DNA of 64,000 nt from Hydrogenovibrio crunogenus (GCF_004786015.1 NZ_CP032096.1:1240001-1304000), one strand, 5' to 3'. Positions 1 through 10,626 are shown, counted from the first letter of the stretch. The notes: a model not told the origin generated them from the letters alone. Numbers and translations are program-made.

Positions 1-16
1 AATTTTTGGGATTGGT

Positions 17-1093
17 ATGAATACTCAACATAAAACCTGGCTGAGCGGTGTTATTTTTCTAGTTGTCATTGCGGTGGCGATATCCATTTACTTAAAGGAA
101 ATGCCCGCGGCTTTGCCTGACGATGTGGTGAAAGTCAATGGTCGAACCGAGGCGGATCACTATTTAGCCTCTACTAAAGTGTCAGGCAAAATTTTAAAGG
201 TTTTGGTGCGAGAGGGAGATGTGGTCAAAAAAGATCAGGTGCTCGCAGTATTAGATGATGCTCAGGTTCGGGCAAAGGTCACTCAAGCAGCGGCAGCTTA
301 TGGTGCTGCGCAAGCAAGATTAAAAGCGGCGAAAACAGGGTTGAAGGTGTTAAAAAAACAAGTGCCTTTACAAATTGCAACGGCTGAATCGAGCGTGCGA
401 CATAGCAAGGCGGTTTTAAACAGCGCGATTGAAAATGCAAAACAGGCAAAAATAGATGAGCAGCGTTATGCCCGTTTATATGAAAAGGGAACAATTCAAA
501 AGCATCAGCATGAGTCAGCTGCCTTAGCTATGAAGGTTGCAGACGATAATGTGTTGATCGCAAAAGCCGCTATCAATAAAGCACAAAAAGCATTAAATGA
601 AGCCAAACTTGGTTGGCAACAGATAGAGGCCAAGCAAGATGATGTCAATGCGATAAAGGCACAAAATTTACAAGCGCAAGCGGCTCTGATGGAAGCGATG
701 AGTGTGTTTGATGACATGAAAATCAAAGCCCCGACCGAAGGTGTCATCACCACCAAGCTGATTAATGAAGGCGAGGTGATTGCTTCAGGTGCCGGACTGT
801 TTGATATTGTTAATTTACACCAGGTTTATCTGAAAGGGTATATTGCCGAGAATAAGGTTGGTTTAGTCCACTTAGGGCAAAAAGCGACGATTAAAATTGA
901 TTCCATGCCAGAGCAAGATTTTCCAGCCACCATTCGATACATTGCCTCGGAAACGGAGTTCACCCCGAAAGAAGTTCAAACCCAAGATGAGCGCGTTAAA
1001 TTGGTGTATGCCATTAAGTTGTACTTAGACGATAATCCAAAGAAAAGGATTACCCCGGGGTTACCGGCAGATGCTTACATTCAGGTGAAGTAA
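17..1093 (+). CDS. HlyD-family periplasmic adaptor of ABC exporter (YbhG-like)
   Basis: Membrane fusion protein that would couple the inner-membrane ABC exporter encoded downstream to an outer-membrane channel. The 358-residue protein has an N-terminal membrane anchor (about residues 9-26). A lipoyl/barrel-sandwich half begins near residue 42 (ASTKVSGKILKVLVREGDVV), followed by a long Ala/Lys/Gln-rich alpha-helical hairpin (about 80-235), the returning half motif (KIKAPTEGVITT) and a beta-barrel region. The length fits HlyD/YbhG/YhiI adaptors. It is the first gene of a tightly packed set of four (1-nt gap to the next gene). A TolC-type outer-membrane partner is not in view. The substrate cannot be predicted. 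Confidence 0.9.
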   Translation: MNTQHKTWLSGVIFLVVIAVAISIYLKEMPAALPDDVVKVNGRTEADHYLASTKVSGKILKVLVREGDVVKKDQVLAVLDDAQVRAKVTQAAAAYGAAQARLKAAKTGLKVLKKQVPLQIATAESSVRHSKAVLNSAIENAKQAKIDEQRYARLYEKGTIQKHQHESAALAMKVADDNVLIAKAAINKAQKALNEAKLGWQQIEAKQDDVNAIKAQNLQAQAALMEAMSVFDDMKIKAPTEGVITTKLINEGEVIASGAGLFDIVNLHQVYLKGYIAENKVGLVHLGQKATIKIDSMPEQDFPATIRYIASETEFTPKEVQTQDERVKLVYAIKLYLDDNPKKRITPGLPADAYIQVK

Positions 1094-1094
1094 G

Positions 1095-3050
1095 ATGCAT
1101 TTTGCGGTTCAAGTAAGTCGAGTTAGCAAGCACTATCGAAAAAAAGTCGCATTCGAAGACATTTCGATTGAGATTCAGACCGGTGAAATCTATGGCCTCA
1201 TTGGCCCGGATGGCTCGGGAAAAAGCTCATTGATGCAAGCCATTGCTGGCGTATTAACATATAACTCAGGCGATTTATGTGTTTTTGACACGCTTATTGA
1301 TTCCGAGAAATCGGCAGAAAAAATAAAACACCGCATCGGTTTTATGCCCCAGGGTTTAGGCTTGAATCTTTATCCAGACTTAAGTATCGAGGAGAATATC
1401 GACTTTTTCGCGAACTTAAGAGGCGTCTCAAGTGATTTGTTGCAGCAGCGTAAAGAGATGTTGTTGTCAGTTGCGAAGTTGACACCTTTTAAAACAAGAC
1501 CTATGAAAAACTTGTCCGGTGGTATGAAACAGAAATTGGGGCTGGTATGCACTTTAATTCACCAACCCGAGTTAATTATTCTGGACGAACCAACTACGGG
1601 AGTTGATCCCATTTCTAGGCGAGATTTTTGGGAAATGCTGAACCGTTTGGTAATGGATGAAGGGATGACAGCCTTAGTTTCGACCGCTTACATGGATGAA
1701 GCCAGTCGATTTAATCGTTTAAGTGTGATGCATCAAGGAAAAGTACTTGTGCAAGGACGTGCTGACGACATTATTGCTAAATCGCCCGGTTGGGTAGTTG
1801 AAATTGAAACCTCTCAACCCAGCGTGGTGTTGGCTCGATTGAAAGTCAAATTTGAAACGGTCGAGCAATTAGGTCAAATGATTCGGCTGGTTATCTTTGA
1901 TCAGGAAAAAGATGTCATTGAATCAATTTTAAAAGAACAGCTCGGCTCTGAAGAGCATCAATGGTATTTTTTACCGATTGGCTTGGAAGAGTTTTTTATT
2001 CATCATTTGAAAAACCATTCAAGCTCGGCCGCCAAACGACTTCAGAACCCGTCTTATCCCATTTCTCAATCACCCACAGATAAAGACCGTGTAAATACTG
2101 ATGAACCGCTGATTCAAGCGGATAACCTGATCCGACGATTTGGTGATTTCATCGCGGCCGATCAAGTGACCTTTGAGGTCAGGCCTGGTGAAATTTTTGG
2201 TTTATTAGGCGCCAACGGGGCTGGAAAAAGTACGGTCATTAAAATGCTGACCGGCATTCTTCCTCCGACAGATGGGGCGGGATTTGTTGCCAATCAGAAT
2301 ATGGCGCATTCAGGCATGGCAATTAAAGAAAGCATTGGCTATATGTCACAAGCCTTTTCGTTGTACCTGGATCTAACGGTGTTGGAAAATATTAAATTGT
2401 TCGGTCGAATTTATGGTTTAAGCGGAGAAAGATTACAAGAGCGGATTGACTGGGTAATAGATGTCGGGCATTTACAGTCAGTTCAAAACGAACCCGCTGG
2501 TAGCTTACCGATGGGTAAAAGACAACGACTGGCATTGGGCTGTGCATTAATCCATCAGCCTAAAGTGCTTTTTTTAGATGAACCGACCTCCGGTGTGGAT
2601 CCGATTGGTCGCTCTGAGTTTTGGCGTATTTTAGTGAATCTGGCGTCGGAATGGGGAGTGGCTATTTTAATTACAACGCACTACATGCTAGAAGCGGAAC
2701 ATTGCCACCGCTTAGCTTTAATGCAAGCCGGAAAGATCGTCGCCTATGACACGCCAGTTAACTTGAAGCAGACACTCAAGCAACAAAAAGGACAGGTTCT
2801 GAGCGTGAACGTTTCGCACCCTTATCGTGCGCTGTCTTGTTTGCAAAAGGCAGGTTATGACAATCTTTCTTTGTTTGGGAATCGACTTCAACTCTTTTCT
2901 AAAACAGTTTCCAAAACAAAAAACGATGTAGTTAATGTATTAAAAAACAACCAGATAGAAATAAAAGATACCATGGTGCTTCAACCATCTTTAGAAGATG
3001 TTTTTGTTGATAGAATTGAAACCGCTCTTGCTAAGCATGAGCTCCGTTAG
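1095..3050 (+). CDS. ABC transporter ATP-binding protein with two fused ATPase domains (YbhF-like)
   Basis: Energises the exporter formed with the two downstream ABC-2 permeases. Two nucleotide-binding domains lie in one 651-residue chain. NBD1 has Walker A GPDGSGKS (residues 37-44), signature LSGGMKQ and Walker B LIILDEPTTGVDP. NBD2 (from about residue 340) has Walker A GANGAGKST and Walker B VLFLDEPTSGVDP, but its signature reads LPMGKRQ instead of LSGGxxQ. The two ATP sites are therefore probably unequal. The gene order adaptor, double ATPase, permease, permease matches E. coli ybhGFSR. The start is supported by an AGGTGAAG ribosome site that overlaps the end of the previous gene. Confidence 0.92.
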   Translation: MHFAVQVSRVSKHYRKKVAFEDISIEIQTGEIYGLIGPDGSGKSSLMQAIAGVLTYNSGDLCVFDTLIDSEKSAEKIKHRIGFMPQGLGLNLYPDLSIEENIDFFANLRGVSSDLLQQRKEMLLSVAKLTPFKTRPMKNLSGGMKQKLGLVCTLIHQPELIILDEPTTGVDPISRRDFWEMLNRLVMDEGMTALVSTAYMDEASRFNRLSVMHQGKVLVQGRADDIIAKSPGWVVEIETSQPSVVLARLKVKFETVEQLGQMIRLVIFDQEKDVIESILKEQLGSEEHQWYFLPIGLEEFFIHHLKNHSSSAAKRLQNPSYPISQSPTDKDRVNTDEPLIQADNLIRRFGDFIAADQVTFEVRPGEIFGLLGANGAGKSTVIKMLTGILPPTDGAGFVANQNMAHSGMAIKESIGYMSQAFSLYLDLTVLENIKLFGRIYGLSGERLQERIDWVIDVGHLQSVQNEPAGSLPMGKRQRLALGCALIHQPKVLFLDEPTSGVDPIGRSEFWRILVNLASEWGVAILITTHYMLEAEHCHRLALMQAGKIVAYDTPVNLKQTLKQQKGQVLSVNVSHPYRALSCLQKAGYDNLSLFGNRLQLFSKTVSKTKNDVVNVLKNNQIEIKDTMVLQPSLEDVFVDRIETALAKHELR

Positions 3051-3062
3051 GAATCATTTTTA

Positions 3063-4217
3063 ATGAATATTTATACAATCCTAACCTTGTCGAAAAAAGA
3101 ATGGCTTGAGATTTGGCGCGATAAAGTATATTTCACGATGGCTTTTATTTTCCCGTTTGTGATGATGACGGTGCTTGGGTTCGGCATGAGTTTTGATGTC
3201 GAGAAAATGCCTTTTGTGATTGTTGATTATGATCAATCTGATTTGAGCCGGGAGTACTCGCATAAATTTATCAGCTCTCGGTATTTTGATTATAAAGGGC
3301 ATTTAAAAAAAGCGTCAGAGGCCGATGAATTAATTGCCAAAGCAGAGGTTAGATTCTTATTGGTGATTCCACCGGAATTTTCGAAAAAACTGAAACAAGG
3401 TAAACCGGCAGACGTACAAGCCCAAATAGATGGACAGTTCACGTATCGGGCTTCCATGGTAAAAGGGTATGTCAGTGCGATCACGGCGCATTTTAATTCC
3501 AAGTTGATGCAAGATTGGTTCGCTAAAAAGCAGGGTCTTTCTAAACAAGAATTGGATGCCAAAATAAGTCCCGTCACCTTACAGACACATTACTTATATA
3601 ACAATGAATTGAAGAGCATCTGGTCTACGGGTACGGGAATGATTATGCTGGTTATGCTGGTAGCGCCGGCCATGCTGGCAGCACTTGGCGTGGTTCGAGA
3701 AAAGGAAAGCGGCTCTATTTTCAATATCTACGCTTCCACGGCCACTCCGGCAGAGTTCATTACAGGTAAAATTCTGCCTTATATTTTGATTTCTTATATT
3801 AATATTTCCATTCTCAGTTTAGCCGCAGTGTGGCTGTTCGAAGCACCTTTTAAAGGAGAGTTGTCGTTGTTATTGGTGAGCAATCTACTGTACGTTGCCA
3901 GTGCAGCGGGAATCGGTTTGGTGATTTCGACCTTTGTAAAATCGCAAGCCGCCGCGGCACTGATTGCTATGATCGGAACAATGATTCCGGCCATGATGTA
4001 TTCCGGCTTGATGATGCCGGTTGCATCCATGGCAGCTGAAGCCAAAATTGAAGCGCATGCTTTTCCCGCAATGTATCAATTGGAAATACTTTGGGGCACC
4101 TATTTAAAAGGACAAGGCTGGCAAGAGCTTTGGCCTAATGTTTTTGTGATTGCCGGATTTTTTCTACTTTATTGGACGGTTGCGGTGCTTCGATTCCATA
4201 AGAGGGTGAAATCATGA
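3063..4217 (+). CDS. ABC-2 type transporter permease (YbhS-like)
   Basis: First of two paralogous inner-membrane permeases of the exporter, 384 residues. It has one N-terminal membrane helix (about residues 24-42, FTMAFIFPFVMMTVLGFGMS), a soluble periplasmic domain of about 150 residues, and a C-terminal block of about five helices from roughly residue 190. The ABC-2 hallmark VVREKESGSIFNIYASTAT follows the second helix. It lies 12 nt after the ATPase gene and overlaps the next permease by 4 nt (ATGA), so translation is probably coupled. YbhS/YbhR/YhhJ-type permeases are implicated in drug or cation export in E. coli. The substrate here is unknown. Confidence 0.9.
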   Translation: MNIYTILTLSKKEWLEIWRDKVYFTMAFIFPFVMMTVLGFGMSFDVEKMPFVIVDYDQSDLSREYSHKFISSRYFDYKGHLKKASEADELIAKAEVRFLLVIPPEFSKKLKQGKPADVQAQIDGQFTYRASMVKGYVSAITAHFNSKLMQDWFAKKQGLSKQELDAKISPVTLQTHYLYNNELKSIWSTGTGMIMLVMLVAPAMLAALGVVREKESGSIFNIYASTATPAEFITGKILPYILISYINISILSLAAVWLFEAPFKGELSLLLVSNLLYVASAAGIGLVISTFVKSQAAAALIAMIGTMIPAMMYSGLMMPVASMAAEAKIEAHAFPAMYQLEILWGTYLKGQGWQELWPNVFVIAGFFLLYWTVAVLRFHKRVKS

Positions 4218-5359
4218 ACTGGCTTTGGTGGCGTCGTATTTTTGCGTTAACACAAAAAGAACTGTTACAGTTCAGTCGTGATTTGATTCTGGTTGTGGCG
4301 ACAATTTATTTCTTTACTGGAGAAGTCTATATTGCGGGAAAAGGGGTCAGCTTAGAACTGGTTAAAGCACCTATTGGTTATATGGATCATGATCAATCTT
4401 TGGCCAGTCGAGAATGGTTAAATAAATTACGTCCGCCTTATTTTGATGTCAAAGGTCAGGTTACGGAAGAGGCGACCGCTTTTGAGCTGCTGGATAAAAG
4501 CCAGTTGCTTGGCGTGGTTGATATTCCACCACATTTTCAAAGAGATTTACTGAAAGGGCACTCCACTGCTATTGGTTTTCAACTGGATGGCAGTAATGTC
4601 GTTTTGGGCAACCTTGCCAATAGTTACACCGGGTTGGCAAACGCGTATTTCAATCAAGAATGGATGCTGAAACAAATGAAGGTGACACCGGCACAAGCCT
4701 TGGAAGTGCCTAGAGTGGATATGCGTCAGATGGTTTTGTTCAACCCTGAAGGGAATAATGCCTGGTTTATGTCCATTTCTGAAATGATGACGGTCATGAC
4801 CATGCTTTCTTTATTCTTAACGGCGGCGATCGTGGTTAAAGAAAAAGAACGCGGTACTATTGAACAACTTTCAATTGCACCGCTTACCCCCTTACAAATT
4901 TTATTACCGAAGATATTGGCTGTTGAATTGATTTTATTAAGTGGGATTGCTTTATCGATTTTTGTAGTGCTTTTACCCGTTTTTAATGTCCCTTTTCAAG
5001 GCAGTTTTTTCCTGTTTTTTCTGGTGTCAGCCGTTTATGTTTATGCGGTTTCCGGTCTGGGATTGTTTATTGCAACCATCAGTAAAAATTTGGCGCAAGT
5101 CATGATTATTTCGATTTTGTTGTTGATGCCGATTATTTTATTGTCGGGCGCGTTTACGCCACCTGAAGCGATGCCGAAATGGGAGCAAGCTTTGATTTGG
5201 TTGTCGCCTTTATACTATTACATCAATATGGGGTATGGCATTATTTTAAAAGGGTCAGGCTTGGAGATTATTTGGCAGAATTTGTTGGCACTGTTTGCTT
5301 TAGGGTCTGTCTTGTTTTTATTTGGTATTCGTCAGTTTAAAAAACAGTTCGAAGTCTAA
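4214..5359 (+). CDS. ABC-2 type transporter permease (YbhR-like)
   Basis: Second permease of the exporter, 381 residues, with the same topology as its neighbour: an N-terminal helix, a periplasmic domain (about 50-190), then hydrophobic helices. The conserved segment VVKEKERGTIEQLSIAPLTP marks the ABC-2 family. Its start codon overlaps the previous stop codon (ATGA), and it is the last gene of the operon, followed 22 nt later by a strong hairpin terminator. The two permeases probably form a heterodimer with the fused double ATPase. Confidence 0.9.
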   Translation: MNWLWWRRIFALTQKELLQFSRDLILVVATIYFFTGEVYIAGKGVSLELVKAPIGYMDHDQSLASREWLNKLRPPYFDVKGQVTEEATAFELLDKSQLLGVVDIPPHFQRDLLKGHSTAIGFQLDGSNVVLGNLANSYTGLANAYFNQEWMLKQMKVTPAQALEVPRVDMRQMVLFNPEGNNAWFMSISEMMTVMTMLSLFLTAAIVVKEKERGTIEQLSIAPLTPLQILLPKILAVELILLSGIALSIFVVLLPVFNVPFQGSFFLFFLVSAVYVYAVSGLGLFIATISKNLAQVMIISILLLMPIILLSGAFTPPEAMPKWEQALIWLSPLYYYINMGYGIILKGSGLEIIWQNLLALFALGSVLFLFGIRQFKKQFEV

Positions 5360-5381
5360 AAAATCAATTATAAAAGAGATA

Positions 5382-5408
5382 AAAAAACCCGGTTTAACCG
5401 GGTTTTTT
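5382..5408. terminator. Bidirectional intrinsic terminator
   Basis: A-run, then the perfect stem ACCCGGTT/AACCGGGT, then a T-run. The symmetry lets it serve both the exporter operon (plus strand) and the convergent purB gene (minus strand). Confidence 0.85.
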
Positions 5409-5432
5409 ACAAAAAAATATCAAGTGGTTATC

Positions 5433-6866
<1,434 letters not shown>

Positions 6867-6996
6867 TTATACCCGAAAACAGTGACTTTTTTGGCTTTTG
6901 AAATATGCCATTCAATTGAATGTGTAAAAATGCTTGTTTAGCGTTAAAATTGTCTTTTAAGTGATTGATATAAATTAAATAAAGGTCTCGTAATTA

Positions 6997-7413
6997 ATGT
7001 TGACCCCTGTGATACAAGAAGAGAAAACAGGTTGCGGCATTGCTGCTTCGGCGGCGATTGCTGGGCTGACTTACTCGCAAGCCAAAAAGGTCGCAAATCA
7101 ACTCGGCATTGATGCAGCAGATAAGACCTTATGGTCGAGTACAACGTCGGTTCGGTGTTTGTTAACCGCCTTGGATAAAAAAGTGGCGGATGAAACGGTT
7201 CCTTTTACAGGTTGGGATGCGCAGCCTGATTGTGCCTTACTGGCAGTTAAGTGGCATTTGGAACAAGGCGTGCCTTTCTGGCACTGGGTGGTGTTTGCTC
7301 GAGATGGGACGCAGGCCTATGTACTGGATTCTAAACAAGGATTGAAAACGCACGTTCGAACTGACTTCGGGCGAATGCACCCGAAATGGTTTTTAGCGGT
7401 TTCTTCGACTTAA
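6997..7413 (+). CDS. Small C39-like (papain-fold) cysteine peptidase-like protein
   Basis: A 138-residue protein with no signal peptide. It carries a papain/C39-like arrangement: Cys13 in TGCGIAAS, His96 in PFWHWVVF and Asp111 in VLDSK, in the expected Cys-His-Asp order. C39-like domains cleave double-glycine leaders or act as housekeeping hydrolases, but this one has no transporter domain and no nearby bacteriocin gene, so its substrate is unknown. It lies alone between purB (divergent) and a convergent phosphatase gene, with a palindromic terminator between them. The start ATG has a weak AAAGG site 11-12 nt upstream. The fold assignment is by motif only. Confidence 0.75.
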   Translation: MLTPVIQEEKTGCGIAASAAIAGLTYSQAKKVANQLGIDAADKTLWSSTTSVRCLLTALDKKVADETVPFTGWDAQPDCALLAVKWHLEQGVPFWHWVVFARDGTQAYVLDSKQGLKTHVRTDFGRMHPKWFLAVSST

Positions 7414-7434
7414 TGATAGACACATTCTGTGTTC

Positions 7435-7459
7435 AAAACGACCAGGCCTGGCTGTTTTT
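7435..7459. terminator. Convergent terminator built on CCAGGCCTGG
   Basis: Hairpin with the exact palindrome CCAGGCCTGG at 7442-7451, flanked by AAAAC on the left and TGTTTTT on the right. It lies between two convergent genes, so it could stop transcription from both sides. The arms have two internal mismatches outside the core. Confidence 0.6.
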
Positions 7460-7934
7460 AATGATAAGAATGAATGAACTCGACTTGAAGATCGCAAACC
7501 GGCATCTTGTCTCCACGTGCTTTGGAGGCAATTTTCATGGCTTCAGTCGCATCATAACCGTGTTCTATCATTAAGCTGATGGCCACGGTTCCAGCTCGTC
7601 CGCGCCCACCATGGCAATGGATGGCGATATGGGCACCTTTAGAAAGCTGTTGTTTTAGTTCCAGGTTAAGTTCTTTTAAAGCGGAGACATCCGGGACGTC
7701 CATATCCTTGATTGGGAAGTGGGTGAATGACAGTTGGTAAGATTTACAGATATCGGCTTCTTCCCTCATTTGAAAGGCTTCGATTTCAGCTGGTTTTAAA
7801 AGGCTGATGACATGGGTAACGCCTTGCTCCTTGTAGGAAAAAATGTCTTGCTGCAATTGCTCTGTTCGAGGTTTCGGCATGACCGATAGGGTTCCGTTGC
7901 CTAGATGGCAAATGGGGTAAAGCGCTGTCTTCAA
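7458..7934 (-). CDS. Dual-specificity / tyrosine phosphatase family protein
   Basis: Cysteine-dependent phosphatase with the P-loop HCHGGRGRAG, in which Cys107 and Arg113 form the CX5R active site. An upstream conserved Asp sits in the FPIKDMDVPD segment, fitting the general-acid loop. The length (158 residues) matches small CDKN3/DSP-like bacterial phosphatases. The start is uncertain. A TTG at 7934 has GGAG six bases upstream, whereas the TTG at 7946 has no ribosome site, so the shorter form is preferred. Its substrate (phosphoprotein or other phosphoester) cannot be told from sequence. It is followed, 28 nt upstream on the same strand, by the DUF482 gene and may share its transcript. Confidence 0.82.
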   Translation of the reverse strand: MKTALYPICHLGNGTLSVMPKPRTEQLQQDIFSYKEQGVTHVISLLKPAEIEAFQMREEADICKSYQLSFTHFPIKDMDVPDVSALKELNLELKQQLSKGAHIAIHCHGGRGRAGTVAISLMIEHGYDATEAMKIASKARGDKMPVCDLQVEFIHSYH

Positions 7935-7962
7935 ATCATTCTCCAATTAATTGATTTATAAT

Positions 7963-9177
7963 CTAAAAGGTTTTAGGCCGTGTTTGGTAAGGAATATGCG
8001 CCAAGCAGTCGTCGGCATAATCATCAATCATCTGCCTTTCTTGTCGGATAAAATTGGCTAAGCCTTCTGGAAAAGGGTTGTCTTTAACCCAGTGAGTGGA
8101 ACGCATTTTAACAGGCACAAACCCTCGTGCAATTTTATGTTCGCCCCCGGCGCCAGGTTCGAATACGCGCAAGCCTTTTTTTATTGCATAGTCGATGCCC
8201 TGATAAAAACAGGTTTCGAAGTGCAAGTGTTTGATATTCTCAGCGCATCCCCAGTGCCGACCATATAAGACGGTATCGGATTCGAACATCAAGGCGCCTG
8301 CGATACATTCATTTTCTCGATCTGCCAATACCAATACAATTTGGTCTGGCAAGGCCTTGGCAATGGCTTTGAAAAAACCTAAATTAAAGGTGGGTGTGCT
8401 CCATTTTTCAATAAACGTTTTTTGATAGAAAAAATCAAAGATTTCCCAATCTTGATCTGTGGCGGTGTGCCCATTTAAAACACGAAACGTAATGCCATTA
8501 TTGAGAATGGATTGGCGCTCTTGTTTGATATTCTTGCGTTTTTTACGCTTTAAGGAAGCCAAGAAGTCGTTAAAAGTTTCAAACTCTTGGTTGAACCAGT
8601 GAAATTGACAGTCATGGCGAAAATAAAAATCAGGCAAAGCAAGTTCTTCAATTTGGTGTTGTTGATCTGTTTCGGCAAACAGGATGTGTACGCTGCTCAT
8701 GTCCCATTCAGTTGCTAAACTCTGGGTGGCTTGAATTAAAGTGTCGAGTAATTTTTCTTGGCTGATGAAATCCACTTCCGCATCGATTAAAAACCGTTGA
8801 CCTTGTGCCGGGGTATAGGGGACCGCAGAAACCAATTTAGGATAGTAGCTTAAACCAACTTGATGCCATGCTTGTTCCCAGGCTTGGTCAAAAACAAATT
8901 CGCCATAATTATTGTGCTTTTCATAAAGAGGCATGCCGGCAATGATCTTATCTTGGTAAGACAAGGTAATGTGATGCGGAATCCAACCGAATCTGTCACT
9001 GACACAGCCATGCGTTTCCATTGCCGATAAAAAGGCATGTTTTAGAAAAGGGGTGTTGTCTCGAATCAACCTGTCCCACTGATTTTTATCAATGGTCTGC
9101 ATAGAAGAATGAACTTGAAGGCTGAGTTGGATATCGGATTCAGGCATATTGGCTTCAGTGAAAGGATTATGTTGCAC
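7963..9177 (-). CDS. FemAB/GNAT-like protein (DUF482 family)
   Basis: A 404-residue protein with the hallmark FEPGAGGEHKIARGF near its C-terminus, diagnostic of DUF482 (FemAB-like, predicted acyl- or aminoacyl-transferase fold). The central segment RKKRKNIKQERQ is also typical. No signal peptide or membrane helix is seen, so it is probably cytoplasmic. The called start is GTG at 9177 with a weak ribosome site; an in-frame ATG ten codons downstream (MPESD) is an alternative. Members of this family have no well-established reaction. The gene is probably co-transcribed with the downstream phosphatase gene (28-nt gap). Confidence 0.85.
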   Translation of the reverse strand: MQHNPFTEANMPESDIQLSLQVHSSMQTIDKNQWDRLIRDNTPFLKHAFLSAMETHGCVSDRFGWIPHHITLSYQDKIIAGMPLYEKHNNYGEFVFDQAWEQAWHQVGLSYYPKLVSAVPYTPAQGQRFLIDAEVDFISQEKLLDTLIQATQSLATEWDMSSVHILFAETDQQHQIEELALPDFYFRHDCQFHWFNQEFETFNDFLASLKRKKRKNIKQERQSILNNGITFRVLNGHTATDQDWEIFDFFYQKTFIEKWSTPTFNLGFFKAIAKALPDQIVLVLADRENECIAGALMFESDTVLYGRHWGCAENIKHLHFETCFYQGIDYAIKKGLRVFEPGAGGEHKIARGFVPVKMRSTHWVKDNPFPEGLANFIRQERQMIDDYADDCLAHIPYQTRPKTF

Positions 9178-9255
9178 TATATTTTAACACTGAATTCGGG
9201 TTGGTAACATGCAGTAAATAGTTGTTTCTCAACATTATACGAATGGTTTTATATA

Positions 9256-9275
9256 AACATTTCCTGATATATGTT
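9256..9275. promoter_or_regulatory. Candidate MntR operator upstream of mntH
   Basis: Perfect outer arms AACAT-N10-ATGTT, the same half-sites and spacing as the E. coli MntR box upstream of mntH, 73 bp before the mntH start. The inner bases differ from the E. coli sequence. A TATAAA-like -10 starts on the operator's last base (9275-9280). No MntR gene is in view, so the regulator is inferred. Confidence 0.6.
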
Positions 9276-9348
9276 ATAAACTGAATCAGTTGTTATTTAG
9301 TCATAGCTAATTATTTTTTTAATTTTAAATAAAGAAAATTTATTTTAT

Positions 9349-10626
9349 ATGAATCATCAAACCGCAGAAAAAATGCAACATCAGCGATCGTTCTGGTATT
9401 TTCTGGGGCCGGCTTTTTTAGTGTCGGTTGGGTATATGGATCCTGGAAACTGGGCAACATCGATAGAAGCCGGTTCGCGTTATGGTTATGATTTTCTATG
9501 GGTTATTACGTTAGCCTCTTTAGTTGCGATACTGATGCAGCTTTTAAGTGCGAAATTAGGCATTGCGACGGGGAAGAACTTAGCTCAGATGATTCGAAGT
9601 CAACACCCAGGAAAAGGGGGCACTTTTTTATTGTCATCGGCTGCGTTGGCGATGATTGCTACCGACTTAGCGGAGTTTTTAGGCGTTGCCGTTGCTTTAA
9701 ACCTACTGTTTGACATTCCTTTGGTTGCAGCTATTTTCTTAACCATATTTGATGTATTACTGATCCTTTGGCTAGAGCGTTTCGGTTTTCGCTGGGTGGA
9801 AATGACTATCTTTGGTTTCGTTGCAACCATTGGCCTAGGGTATGTGGTGGAATTGTGGCTGGTCCAGCCAGAATGGGTTCAAGTGGCTCAAGCATTAGCA
9901 GTTCCAAATGATACGATTATGGACACCACTGCTTTATTTATTGCGATGGGGATTTTAGGGGCAACGGTCATGCCCCATAATTTATATCTCCACTCGCACC
10001 AGGTGACGACACGAGCTAATTTAGCGGGTGAAGCGCTACAGCGTTTTTATAAGATGATGAAGTGGGATACGATTCTGGCATTGATGGCAGCATGGATTAT
10101 TAATTCCGCTATCTTGATTATGGCTTCTGCCGCATTCCATGAAAAAGGGTTGTTAATTACCGATATTGATGAGGCTTATCATACCTTAGGTCCATTGCAG
10201 GGAAGTTCCGCAGCATTGACATTTGCGATTGCTTTATTGGCTTCTGGAATCGCCAGTTCAGCAACAGGTACTTTGGCTGGCCAAATTGTGTTTGAATCTT
10301 TTTTCAAAAAACATCCTGTTAATATTCTTAAAATTCGCGTTTATATCCGTTTGGCAACGATGATCCCTGCAGCAATCGCGATTCTGTTGAGTGCTAAGCC
10401 TTTAAGTTTATTGGTTCTGTCTCAGGTCATTCTGTCAATGCAGTTGCCGTTTGCGGTCATTCCTTTAGTGATGATGACATCTAACCCTGAATTAATGGGA
10501 GAGCTGGTGAACCAACCAATCACTAAGCTCCTGGCGTGGACAGCCACTGTTATTATTGTTGCTTTGAATTTGTGGTTGCTGGTCATGCTCTTTTGGGAAG
10601 GGGTTCATAAGGTGACGCTTCATTAA
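9349..10626 (+). CDS. mntH: Nramp-family divalent metal (Mn2+/Fe2+) transporter
   Basis: Proton-coupled importer of manganese and other divalent metals across the inner membrane. The 425-residue sequence has the Nramp helix-1 motif MDPGNWATS (metal-binding Asp and Asn) and the helix-6 motif MPHNLYLHSH, plus about 11 membrane segments. The ribosome site before the called ATG is poor. An in-frame ATG at codon 9 would also work, and it would not change the motifs. It appears monocistronic; the next gene, acnB, starts 205 bp downstream with its own promoter-like sequence. A candidate MntR operator precedes it. Confidence 0.93.
   Translation: MNHQTAEKMQHQRSFWYFLGPAFLVSVGYMDPGNWATSIEAGSRYGYDFLWVITLASLVAILMQLLSAKLGIATGKNLAQMIRSQHPGKGGTFLLSSAALAMIATDLAEFLGVAVALNLLFDIPLVAAIFLTIFDVLLILWLERFGFRWVEMTIFGFVATIGLGYVVELWLVQPEWVQVAQALAVPNDTIMDTTALFIAMGILGATVMPHNLYLHSHQVTTRANLAGEALQRFYKMMKWDTILALMAAWIINSAILIMASAAFHEKGLLITDIDEAYHTLGPLQGSSAALTFAIALLASGIASSATGTLAGQIVFESFFKKHPVNILKIRVYIRLATMIPAAIAILLSAKPLSLLVLSQVILSMQLPFAVIPLVMMTSNPELMGELVNQPITKLLAWTATVIIVALNLWLLVMLFWEGVHKVTLH

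Noticed and set aside
9181-9348. Manganese riboswitch upstream of mntH
   Set aside because: No yybP-type paired core could be recognised; the DNA palindrome explains the region better.
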